Source: Sphingomonadales bacterium Ga0077531
GTDB taxonomy: Bacteria > Pseudomonadota > Alphaproteobacteria > Sphingomonadales > Sphingomonadaceae
NCBI GenBank assembly: GCA_001464915.1
Contig: LNED01000028.1
Location: 62,001-126,000, forward strand
DNA: 64,000 nt
Direction: 5' to 3'
Both the position numbers and the translations under genes were made by a program. The notes below the pieces were generated by a model. That model saw only the letters and a list, made by a program, of their open reading frames with translations. It did not search any database and was not told the origin of the DNA. Shown here one piece after another: positions 46,122-54,020 of this stretch (within the stretch, counting starts at the first letter, position 1; each line of letters begins with the position of its first letter).

Positions 46122-46850
46122 GCCGATTTCTCTCCCAAATCGAATGGTGGCTTCATCGCCGCCAGAAGGCATGACGTCAAGGCGCGCGGATCATTGCAAG
46201 CCCCCCTTGCCGAAGGTGCATTGCCAGCTAGCTCTGGTCTTTCGGTCTGGCGCCCGACAAAGACCAAGACCCCGAGTTGCCGATTGTCCATGAGCTGTGT
46301 GACGCGGTTTGGAGCGAACCGGTCTATTCCTTTCGATTTCCTTGCTTCCAGGGAAATCTGCAGGGAACTTCGACAAAGCGCTTATCGACTGATCCTTCAT
46401 ATCGGGAGGAAATCCGCGCGCTAGCGGTAATTTGTGGCTGATCGAGCAAGGAATTTTCCAGTCGGCAGCAGGGAACGGAATGCGGGCGCGCAGGGATTTC
46501 TGCAATCTCAAGCAGGGTAGCTAAACTTCGCTGCACGGCTGCTTGCGGGCCTGTCCCGCAAACAAACTTTCCGCTTGCAACCCGCGCGGCTCGAGTCCTT
46601 AATACTGAGATAGCGCCGCACGGTCCGCTGTTGGAAAGTCCGATCCGGTAGAGCTCCAACGCTCTATGTATGCTTCGGGTTTCCATCGGTGACGCTGGAA
46701 CAGGACCGTGCGAGATCCGAGGAATGGAGCGTGTCGATTGCAGCTCTACAGGGGAACCTGTGGAGTGGGCGGTTGCTACGCAATTGCCTCTGCATCGGCG
46801 CGCCTCCCCTTCGGTCTCTCGATGGCGTTGAAACGCGAACGGAGGCTGAC
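46122..46850. other. Non-coding left border of the accessory island
   Basis: About 730 bases between the acylase and methyltransferase starts. Base composition is lower in GC than in flanking core genes. A small perfect inverted repeat TTGCGGG-N5-CCCGCAA lies at 46543-46561. No tRNA, attachment repeat or convincing gene was seen; the upstream in-frame extension of the methyltransferase (from 46689) has no ribosome-binding site. Confidence 0.5.
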
Positions 46851-48293
46851 ATGATGAACAAGATCATATTCACGAAGACCAAAAGCACACTCGCCGACAA
46901 GACCAAGGCGCGAAAGCAAAAGCTCAACCACCAGGTGGCGGTTACGGCAGTCGCGTCAACTTCATCCCAGATGCTGCCGGAAATGAAGCTGGAGCAGCGC
47001 AAAATCAAGTCCTTGAAGGGACTGAAGCGCCGCGCGCGCAAGAGTGCGAGCGAACAGGTAGAACGGGTGGCGAAAAGCCTGCGGATTCACAAGCAGGCGG
47101 CTCCGATCCTGATCGATAGCACTGGCGAAATCATCAACGGCCATGTGGTCGTGGAAGCGATGAGATTGCTCGGTGAAGATGCGGTTTGGTGCATAGTCAT
47201 CGACCACCTCGATGAGAACCAGCGCGAGATGCTGCACGTCGCGCTCAACCGCATCAGCGAATGCGGGGATTGGGATCTCGAAATCCTCGGTCCACTCCTG
47301 ATCGATCTAGGTGAAATCGGGTTCGATCTTGAAGCCACAGGGTTCAGCTTGCCTGAGCTCGATGTCATAATGACCCCCGAAATTGGCGATGGATCTGACG
47401 AGGGCCCCGAAGAGCTTTTGCCAGAGTCCAATGCCGATCCGGTGACATCCAAGGGCGACCTATGGTTGCTTGGCAAGCATCGTCTGCTCTGCGGCGATTC
47501 CACGAAACTGGAGAGCTACACATTGGTGCTCGATGGCGCAGAGGTGGATTGTATCTTCACAGATATTCCCTGGAACATTCCCATCGCGGGCTTCGTGAGC
47601 GGCCTCGGCAAAACCAAACACGATGACTTCCAGATGGCAGCCGGTGAGATGTCCGAGGCCGAGTTCGCCGAGTTTGCGGACGTGTCGCATCATCATGCAG
47701 CCGACCACCTGAAGCCAGGCGGGGTATTCTTCTCCTGCATCGACTGGCGTTCGGTACACGTCGTCATGTCAGCCGGAATGAAAGCCGGGCTCAGGCACAT
47801 CAACACTGCATTCTGGAACAAGGGTTCGGGCGGGATGGGCACGCTGTACCGATCGGCCCACGAGATTGTTGTCGTTTTCTGCAAGGGCGAAAAACTGGCT
47901 GTGAACAACGTGGAGCTCGGTAAGCATGGCCGGGATCGCACAAACGTCTGGTCCTATCCCGGCGCAAACAAAGTGGGCTCTTCGGCCGGAAAGGCGCTTA
48001 AGCACCACCCGACACCAAAGCCTGTCGAGATGGTCGAGGACGCGCTGCTCGATGTAACCAAAAGAGGCGCTCTTGTTCTCGATTCATTCCTGGGCTCGGG
48101 CACGACCATCCTTGCTGCAGAGCGTAGCGGGCGGATCGCGTTCGGGATCGAGCTGGACCCTGCCTATGTAGAGGTCGCCATCAGGCGCTGGGAGACCCTC
48201 ACGGGCAAGGTAGCCCTTCACGCCACGACCGGGATGACCTTTGAAGAGTTTGCGCTGAGCAAGAGCGGCGAACCGCATGCGGACGCGGCCTGA
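46851..48293 (+). CDS. ParB-domain DNA methyltransferase (beta-class amino-methyltransferase)
   Basis: About 480 residues from ATG 46851, chosen for Shine-Dalgarno GGAGG five bases upstream. A ParB/Srx-like domain (about 45-175; KSLKGLKRRAR..., INGHVVVEAMRLLGE) precedes an N6/N4 methyltransferase: catalytic-motif-first order, TDIPWNIPIAG where DPPY is usual, HPTPKPVEMVEDALLDVT, and SAM site LDSFLGSGTTILAAER. The catalytic tetrad reads DIPW, not DPPY/DPPW. ParB-methyltransferases of this type are typical of phages and integrated elements. Probably an orphan methylase, followed directly by the DUF5681 gene. Confidence 0.85.
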   Translation: MMNKIIFTKTKSTLADKTKARKQKLNHQVAVTAVASTSSQMLPEMKLEQRKIKSLKGLKRRARKSASEQVERVAKSLRIHKQAAPILIDSTGEIINGHVVVEAMRLLGEDAVWCIVIDHLDENQREMLHVALNRISECGDWDLEILGPLLIDLGEIGFDLEATGFSLPELDVIMTPEIGDGSDEGPEELLPESNADPVTSKGDLWLLGKHRLLCGDSTKLESYTLVLDGAEVDCIFTDIPWNIPIAGFVSGLGKTKHDDFQMAAGEMSEAEFAEFADVSHHHAADHLKPGGVFFSCIDWRSVHVVMSAGMKAGLRHINTAFWNKGSGGMGTLYRSAHEIVVVFCKGEKLAVNNVELGKHGRDRTNVWSYPGANKVGSSAGKALKHHPTPKPVEMVEDALLDVTKRGALVLDSFLGSGTTILAAERSGRIAFGIELDPAYVEVAIRRWETLTGKVALHATTGMTFEEFALSKSGEPHADAA

Positions 48294-48321
48294 GTCTGCA
48301 TTGAATCAGAGGGGGCAAGAC

Positions 48322-48726
48322 ATGACGAAATCCAAAAATTACGAGGTAGGCTACGCGAAGCCGCCAAAGGCAGGGCAGTGGAAGAAGGGCCAAAGTGGAA
48401 ATCCCTCTGGCAAGAAGAAGGCCGGGACCGAGGCGCTCTCGAAGCCCTTCCTCGAATGCATGGCGGCTCAGCTGTCCGAGACGGTCGAAATCATCTCGCA
48501 AGGCAAAAAGACACAGATTACTCTCGGTGATGCCCTGTGCAAAAAGCTGCTGCATGATCTGATGCCGGCTCCGGTGAGGGACAAAATCAAAGCTATTGAG
48601 ATTTTCGCCAAGCTGGGCGTTTTTAATCTTCAAGCAGTGCTTGCCGTCGACCTTCCGGAAGAGGATTGGCTCACGGAAGAAGATCGGCGGATTTTGATGG
48701 CAATCACAGGCGGTGAAGAAAATTAG
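48322..48726 (+). CDS. DUF5681 domain protein
   Basis: A 134-residue protein. YEVGYAKPPKAGQWKKGQSGNPSGKKK is represented by YEVGYAKPPK and WKKGQSGNPSG, the DUF5681 signature. Shine-Dalgarno GAGGGGG. Starts 28 bases after the methyltransferase, so likely co-transcribed. Such genes recur next to ParB-methyltransferases in phage-like islands; function unknown. Confidence 0.85.
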   Translation: MTKSKNYEVGYAKPPKAGQWKKGQSGNPSGKKKAGTEALSKPFLECMAAQLSETVEIISQGKKTQITLGDALCKKLLHDLMPAPVRDKIKAIEIFAKLGVFNLQAVLAVDLPEEDWLTEEDRRILMAITGGEEN

Positions 48727-48912
48727 GCCGTGGCGGCAGAAGCGGTTCCCGCGCATGCTGATTGTGAATTCCAGACTGCTCTTTTGATGAACAGTTATGC
48801 CTCGCCTTTTCCACTCGCCTTCCTGAACCTGGAGAAGGTAATCTACCGGCTGCGCGAGACATGGAACTTCACGCCGCACGGCGCCGTTGACCCTTTTTTG
48901 TCGACTCTGATC

Positions 48913-49620
48913 TTAGTCGGAGAAGGCAAAGCAGACGCCAAGCTGCAGCGCGACCAGCGTGGGCCGCATAAACCCCGAGGGGGCCGCCTCGATGCCATCG
49001 GGATGGTAGCCAAGATAGGCTTCACCGCGGCTCGCCGCGTAGACGTTGCCAGTCCCTGCGGCGCAGTCGAGCGCGTATTCCCAATTGTTCTCGCGCATTG
49101 CCACGCCGTATTCGGGTTGAGGGCGTAACGAGAGGCCGATCAGCATATTCGCGCTCTTGCCGTCGAGTGGACGAAAAGCAGTAGCCCGCAAGCGCCCGTC
49201 TTCGCGCTTCGTCATTGCTGCGATCAGTTTGCCGTCACGCTCTATAGTGATCGCGGGAGCTGCCGGATCTATTTCGCCGAGCTCGATCCACCAGCTTTCT
49301 CCTGCTGCTGAAACTTCCTCGCGCCTGTCGTCAGGAGCCAAGTTCTCGGTCAGGCTCATCAGTGCTGGTTCGAAATCCGGCCACTGGCACCCGCCCCGCG
49401 CATTAAACCGCTGTAAGCCAGCTAGCAGAAAGGGCTGGGGGAGTTCGTCGTCATTGCCAAGCATCATGTCGAGCAGAGCGACCGGCAAGGGATATGGCAT
49501 CATTGGTAAGCCATGGCGCGCGAGCGCCTCCGGTTTGAACTGGAGCATCACAAAGCCCTCGGGAACATCAGGTATGCCGGCCTCAGTTATCGCTTGAGGG
49601 TCATCTTCCGAATGTGTCAT
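48913..49620 (-). CDS. Hypothetical protein (235 aa)
   Basis: No domain recognised. The N-terminus is acidic and Pro-rich; the middle has WWIELGEIDPAAPAITIERDGK and the end RPTLVALQLGVCFAFSD. No signal peptide. The upstream truncated nuclease ends 46 bases before its start. Shine-Dalgarno is weak (GCGGAA). Possibly the cargo of the same element. Confidence 0.6.
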   Translation of the reverse strand: MTHSEDDPQAITEAGIPDVPEGFVMLQFKPEALARHGLPMMPYPLPVALLDMMLGNDDELPQPFLLAGLQRFNARGGCQWPDFEPALMSLTENLAPDDRREEVSAAGESWWIELGEIDPAAPAITIERDGKLIAAMTKREDGRLRATAFRPLDGKSANMLIGLSLRPQPEYGVAMRENNWEYALDCAAGTGNVYAASRGEAYLGYHPDGIEAAPSGFMRPTLVALQLGVCFAFSD

Positions 49621-49666
49621 TTTCCGCTAATTTCATTCAGACGCTGAATGGCCGCGTCGATGGCGG

Positions 49667-49987
49667 CTAGTCGAGCGTCTGCGCGACGACTTCGCGTCTG
49701 ATCTCGGTGTTCCGCCAAAGCTTGGTCTCGACAAACACAATGTCGCCCGACGGCGTCAGGAAGAGGTTGTCGATCTTGCCGTGCGGACAGGGTACTTCCA
49801 GTGCAGCCGGTATGAGCATGCCGAAGCCGGGCTCGATGTCAACCATTGGCAAGATGCCGGGATGGGCGTGGATGAGCTCCTGGAGCCATTTTTCATTGTG
49901 GTTGCCAACGCCAAGATAGATGCGCTCAAGGGCGATCTGACTACCTGAGTTATCGATCAGGACCGGGAAACCAAGTGCTCTTATCAT
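49667..49987 (-). pseudogene. Truncated PD-(D/E)XK-type nuclease-like protein
   Basis: A 106-residue remnant. LQELIHAHPGILPMVDIEPGF, GKIDNLFLTPSGDIVFVETKLWRN and REVVAQTLD give a PD-(D/E)XK-like core (D in KIDN, E-x-K in VETK). Relatives I know continue QALDY... for about 100-200 residues; here the frame stops right after QTLD and another gene begins 46 bases later. Divergent from the C-protein-like regulator, as in restriction-modification loci. Confidence 0.6.
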
Positions 49988-50031
49988 GGGCCCGGTGTGC
50001 TCGAACGATCAGGCCTAGTCCAGTAAAATGA

Positions 50032-50058
50032 GACTTATAAGTCATGGGCTTATTAGTC
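50032..50058 (+). promoter_or_regulatory. Tandem operator upstream of the C-protein-like regulator
   Basis: Two 12-base boxes three bases apart: GACTTATAAGTC (50032-50043, perfect palindrome) and GGCTTATTAGTC (50047-50058, one arm mismatch). Layout and sequence strongly resemble the C-boxes of restriction-modification controllers (GACT-N3-AGTC), here with a four-base centre. It is 24 bases upstream of the regulator start. Confidence 0.7.
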
Positions 50059-50081
50059 GCGCAAAGGGATCGTCGCTAGTG

Positions 50082-50327
50082 ATGGACATCCGCAAGCGCA
50101 TCGGTTGGAACGTGCGGCGCCTTCGTGCGCAACGTGAACTGACGCAAGAAGACTTTGCTACCGATAGCGGTTTTGATCGCGGCTACATAAGCGGCATTGA
50201 GCGCGGGGTGCGCAACCCTTCGGTCCTTGTTCTGGAGCGCTTGTGTTCGGCACTCAAAGTAGATGTTGCGGAGCTTTTTGACGCAGGGAAAGCTGCAGAA
50301 TACGCTAGTCTTAACACGAGAGGATAG
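50082..50327 (+). CDS. XRE-family regulator resembling restriction-modification C proteins
   Basis: An 81-residue single-domain helix-turn-helix: NVRRLRAQRELTQEDFATDSG, then DRGYISGIERGVRNPSVLVL, then LCSALKVDVAELFD. Size and the GYISGIERG recognition region match C proteins (79-85 residues), which self-regulate through C-boxes. ATG 50082 is chosen because the longer frame (from 50028) would include the operator. Divergent from the truncated nuclease. Confidence 0.8.
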   Translation: MDIRKRIGWNVRRLRAQRELTQEDFATDSGFDRGYISGIERGVRNPSVLVLERLCSALKVDVAELFDAGKAAEYASLNTRG

Positions 50328-50367
50328 CACTCTACTGCGGTGCGAGACCACGCCGACGCCCAGACGA

Positions 50368-50508
50368 CTAGCTCGCAAAGACCTGGCGCGCGAATAAGGG
50401 TGCGGAAAGCGAAAGGCCGAAAGCGGTTACTGCTCCGGCGCCGAAGGACTTCAGCAGGAACCGCCGGGAAAGGTGGAAGCGCGAGGTTCGCGTATTAAAA
50501 AGCGTCAT
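50368..50508 (-). CDS. Orphan Tat signal peptide (46 aa), probable 5' gene remnant
   Basis: The ATG at 50508 has a good Shine-Dalgarno (AGGAGA). The product has a complete twin-arginine leader: SRRFLLKSFGAGA, hydrophobic core and a cleavage-like SAPLFARQ, then stops six residues later (VFAS). It looks like the 5' end of a Tat-exported protein cut off at about 50368. An intact tiny leader is less likely. It lies next to the C-protein-like gene. Confidence 0.5.
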   Translation of the reverse strand: MTLFNTRTSRFHLSRRFLLKSFGAGAVTAFGLSLSAPLFARQVFAS

Positions 50509-50843
50509 GGCGTTCTCCTGCGCAAAATTTCACCTTGGTCCGCCTGAGAAAGGGCTTCAGAAGTCACCTTGCCACCCTTGATGACGCGTTGATGACTGAT
50601 CAAACGGGGGTTGGGCGTCTGGCTGAAAGTGGGCCGATTGCTGAACGGCGCGTTATGGCAGGGAGTGCGGGACAGCGGCACGTCGGCTTTCAGGAAGCCG
50701 CGGCAAGGCATTTCGTGGCTACAACTGCGTGGGAACCTGACCGGCAAGTGCTCGGCAAAACCAGCAGCGGGCGGACTATGCAAATCCCTTGCCTGAGGCA
50801 ACCCCCGGCCGCGCCGGATAGCGCGGCCCGGTGGCTGCTCCGG
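50509..50843. other. Stretch without a convincing gene between the orphan leader and the S9 peptidase
   Basis: About 335 bases. The only structure noted is a hairpin with GGCCGCGC/GCGCGGCC arms near 50808-50831, just after the S9 peptidase stop on the minus strand and without a T-tract. A 98-codon reading frame here has no coding features. Confidence 0.4.
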
Positions 50844-52835
50844 CTATTGCGGTGCCGCACCCTTGAGGTGGCGGTCGAACCACTCGATCACCCGCCTGAG
50901 CGAGTCGATCTGGTTCTCACGTTTGGCGAAGCCGTGGCCTTCGTCGGCATAGAAAACCGTCTCGTTCGGAGTCCCGATCTTGGCGAGGATCGCCGCAACC
51001 TCTTCGGCCTGGCCTCGCGGCACGCGGATGTCGCGGTCGCCCTGGAGCGAGAGCAGGGGGGCTTTGATGTCGCGGATATAGGTGATCGGCGAGTTCGATT
51101 CGTAGACCTTGCGGTCCTTGACCGGGTCGCCGAGCAGCGAGATCAGATACTGGCGAAGCAGCGCGTCCGAGGTCTCATACATGCTTAGCCAATTGATGAT
51201 GCCGAAAAGTTGTGCGCCTGCGGCGAATTCCTCGGGCGTTTTGGCAAGCGCGATCAGGGTCATGTAGCCGCCATAGGAGCCGCCGGTGATGCCGACCTTG
51301 GCCGGATTGACATAGCCGCTGTCGACAAGGAATTTTTTGCCTGCGATCGCGTCGCGTAGGTCTCCGCCTCCGAGGTCCTGATAGTTGGCGTTCTGGAACG
51401 GCTGGCCGTAGCCGGTTGAGCCGCGCACATTGGGCTGCATGACGATGTAGCCGCGGCTGGCGAGCGCGGTTGCGGTGCGGTTGAACCCGTCGACGCTCTG
51501 GCCGGTGGGCCCGCCGTGCGGCAGCAGGACTGCCGGGTTGGTCCCGTCGCGCTTTAGGTTGAAGGGTATGGTGACAATCGCGCTAACGAGCGTGCCGTCG
51601 AAGCTCTTGTAGGTGACGATCCGTGACTTGGGCAGGTTCTCGGACTTGAGGCTGGCAAGGCCCATCGCAGTGAGAGTGTCGGCCTTTCCCGAGGCGAGGT
51701 TGACCACCTGAAGGTCACTCGGCGTGTCAGCCCCGGAATGGACGACAAGAATGCGTCCCCCGTCAGGCGCGAAAGGCGCGCCACCGCCGGCGAATGAATT
51801 GACCCCCGCGGGCAGCGGGATCGGCGTTTGAGCGAGCGTCGCCACATCGACCAGTGCAGCCGAAGTGCGCCCGTCCTCGTTGCGGCTGACGGTCATGGTC
51901 TTGCCGTCGGGGCTGAAAGTGCCGGCCGATTGCTCCCACGGCGTCGGCGCGAGCCAGCGCCATGCCTTGGCCCGGGTGTCATAGATCCCGGCGCGCAGCT
52001 GGCCGGTGCCCTCGTTGGAGCTGACCGCGATCAGCCTCCCGTCGGCAGTTGCGTCGCTTGCTTCGTAGAGCGTCGCCGCCTTGCCCAGCAGCAGGGTCTT
52101 GGCGCCGCTTGGCACCTCGACCCGCCATACTTCGGCAAGGGTCGAATTGGCGTTGGAGCGTGACGCAATCAGCGCCTTGCCTCCCTCAACCCAAGCGACC
52201 GGTGCCCAGCGGTAGACCGGGTCGGGCTCGGTCACCAGCGGGGTGGTTGTGCCGGTGGCAAGGTCGATCAGCGCGAGGTTGACCTGCCCGTCGGCGCGGA
52301 GCTTGGTCGAGATCGCGCCGGTGGTGCCGCCGGGGGCGATCAACAGCGAGACCTCCCGCAGTTCGGGCGTATTGGTGAGGTTGCGCACCGCACCGCCGGA
52401 GGCGGGCACGGCGTAGATGTCGAACTGTTCGTCGCCGCCCACGTCCTGCGTGTAGTAAAGCAACCGTCCATCGTGCGAGGGGACGAGCTCCCCCTGGCGT
52501 TCATCGGAGCGCGTGAGCTGCACCGGCCAACCGCCGGTCGATGGGATCTTCCAGATGTTGTTGCGCCCCGTCAGGTTAGTGACGAGGAAGATCTCGCTGC
52601 CGTCATGGCTCCACGCGCTCGATCCGAGGGTGCGCGAGTAGGACAGGTCCTCCACCGGGACCGGTGCGGCATCAGGGTTGGCCGGGCTTTCGAGCGCGGC
52701 CGGATCGGTCACTGTGCGCGCAGGGCTGGCGATCTGCGCGAAGGCCGGCGCGGCGAAAAGCAGCGCGAGCGCCGAAGTGCCGGCAAGACGGCTAGCGGAC
52801 AGCCTGATACTGGCCGCAAAAAAGGTCATCTTCAT
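50844..52835 (-). CDS. S9-family (prolyl oligopeptidase type) peptidase, exported
   Basis: A 663-residue protein: signal peptide (ending APAFAQ), then a TolB-like beta-propeller (about 60-420), then an alpha/beta-hydrolase domain with nucleophile Ser in GGSYGGYM (about 520), Asp in GDRDIRVP, and His in DEGHGFAKREN. Probably cleaves short peptides in the periplasm. The Shine-Dalgarno overlaps a short hairpin (arms 52850-52854 and 52866-52870). It is unclear whether this gene belongs to the island or is core. Confidence 0.88.
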   Translation of the reverse strand: MKMTFFAASIRLSASRLAGTSALALLFAAPAFAQIASPARTVTDPAALESPANPDAAPVPVEDLSYSRTLGSSAWSHDGSEIFLVTNLTGRNNIWKIPSTGGWPVQLTRSDERQGELVPSHDGRLLYYTQDVGGDEQFDIYAVPASGGAVRNLTNTPELREVSLLIAPGGTTGAISTKLRADGQVNLALIDLATGTTTPLVTEPDPVYRWAPVAWVEGGKALIASRSNANSTLAEVWRVEVPSGAKTLLLGKAATLYEASDATADGRLIAVSSNEGTGQLRAGIYDTRAKAWRWLAPTPWEQSAGTFSPDGKTMTVSRNEDGRTSAALVDVATLAQTPIPLPAGVNSFAGGGAPFAPDGGRILVVHSGADTPSDLQVVNLASGKADTLTAMGLASLKSENLPKSRIVTYKSFDGTLVSAIVTIPFNLKRDGTNPAVLLPHGGPTGQSVDGFNRTATALASRGYIVMQPNVRGSTGYGQPFQNANYQDLGGGDLRDAIAGKKFLVDSGYVNPAKVGITGGSYGGYMTLIALAKTPEEFAAGAQLFGIINWLSMYETSDALLRQYLISLLGDPVKDRKVYESNSPITYIRDIKAPLLSLQGDRDIRVPRGQAEEVAAILAKIGTPNETVFYADEGHGFAKRENQIDSLRRVIEWFDRHLKGAAPQ

Positions 52836-53153
52836 GATATTTCTTCTCTCCCCCTGAAAATTATTGGGGGAAGACTAACAGATCGCACCTTGCTGTCATC
52901 CCTCGATCTGCGCCGCCTGTGACGGATCGCCGCGCCGTGCTCAGCGTTCGTCCGCGAAGGAAATCTAGTCTTGCTGCTGGCCCGAGAGTGACACGAAAGT
53001 TTGTGACCGATCGCAGGAATTGCTGTTCGATGCTGGCATGACTGATTTCGGGTTGCTGGATAGCAGGAAATTCATGCGACTCCGAAAGATCAGGCATTCA
53101 GTTTTCGACCCCGAAGTGGTCATTTCGCCGGAGCTCAGGTTGAACACGATGTA
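52836..53153. other. Possible left end of the transposon module
   Basis: About 318 non-coding bases between the S9 peptidase start and the transposition ATPase stop. The sequence ATTCATGCGACTCCGAA (53070-53086) is matched in inverted orientation, one base shorter, at 55684-55699 by the transposase start. Repeated GTGAC-rich words also occur here (TGTGACGGATCG, TGTGACCGATCG). Exact termini were not found. Confidence 0.4.
53070..53086 (+). repeat. Inverted-repeat partner (left) of the transposition module
   Basis: ATTCATGCGACTCCGAA; reverse-complement partner at 55684-55699 lacks one A. Possible transposase-binding site. Confidence 0.4.
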
Positions 53154-54020
53154 TCAGCGTAGCACTGAACTTACCATGGTGGCGCTGACAGGCGCTCCTT
53201 GGGCTCTTCTTTGAAGAGCATCGTCCAGACGTATGAAGTTTCGGAAGTCACGGCGGACCCGTCGCTGACGGAAGTGAGACAGCAAGAGTGCAATCGCCTC
53301 GTTGTCGTACGTGCCGCGCGATTTAATGAATGTTGCTATATCCTCATCCAGTACGTCCTCATACCCAAGCGTCTCAATGAAAAGCGCCCGGCTGCGCACC
53401 GCACCCGAAATAACGCTTTGACCGCCGGCTTTCTCTTCGAGCGCAAACTCGCTGTTGCCTATGAAGATCAGGCCAATCGGGAAAGGTGCCACCGTGCGGT
53501 CTGGGTCGTTCCAGAAACGCAGCATCTCAATGGCATCACTCGAAAGATATTGCGCTTCGTCGAACACTATGGAGAGATGGGATTCAGCAAGTAACTGTTC
53601 TTCACCCTCGGAGTATTGGGCTAATTCCTGCAAAGAGTTGTAGAGCATTTGGCGAAGAGACCAGTAGGCGTTGCTAAGGGTTGCACGAGGCGATCGACCG
53701 ATACGGGGCCTTAGAGCCTCAACTGTCTGTTGCAGGACGAAAACAGGCGAAGCGCCTCGTTTCGTGGAGCCTGGCTCCACCTTGACGACAACGCAGGACC
53801 TAGAATTAATGCCTGCGAAGGCTTCTACTGCTGTGGTTTTCCCGATGCCCCAAGGCCCTGAGATTACACAAATTGCTCTTTCCTCGTGGGTCATTTGCAT
53901 CCGAGTCCGGATGAACCTCACGACTGATGTCTCGATGATAGTATTAGCGAGTTGCGCGTCGTCTGGTGGCAAGATAGTGTTCCAACTCCTCTGTATCTGA
54001 TAGATCGCGGGGAGAATCAT
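53154..54020 (-). CDS. Transposition AAA+ ATPase, TnsC/TniB/MuB-like
   Basis: A 288-residue AAA+ protein. Walker A GPWGIGKTT (about 57), Walker B SIVFDEAQYLS (about 152), sensor-like IFIGNSEFAL. This is the target-selection ATPase of Tn7/Tn5053/Mu-type transposition. Its start lies inside the transposase gene (77-base overlap). The Walker motifs are intact, so it may be active. No TniQ/TnsD-type partner was found in the window. Confidence 0.85.
   Translation of the reverse strand: MILPAIYQIQRSWNTILPPDDAQLANTIIETSVVRFIRTRMQMTHEERAICVISGPWGIGKTTAVEAFAGINSRSCVVVKVEPGSTKRGASPVFVLQQTVEALRPRIGRSPRATLSNAYWSLRQMLYNSLQELAQYSEGEEQLLAESHLSIVFDEAQYLSSDAIEMLRFWNDPDRTVAPFPIGLIFIGNSEFALEEKAGGQSVISGAVRSRALFIETLGYEDVLDEDIATFIKSRGTYDNEAIALLLSHFRQRRVRRDFRNFIRLDDALQRRAQGAPVSATMVSSVLR

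Noticed and set aside
46689..46850. Longer methyltransferase start
   Set aside because: No ribosome-binding site, non-coding-like composition, and a strong Shine-Dalgarno directly before 46851.
46851..48293. Chromosome-partition ParB
   Set aside because: Only the small ParB-like nuclease domain is present, fused to a methyltransferase; it is not linked to the parS site.
50505..50801. 98-codon minus-strand frame upstream of the orphan Tat leader
   Set aside because: No ribosome-binding site or coding features; overlaps the leader start only by chance.
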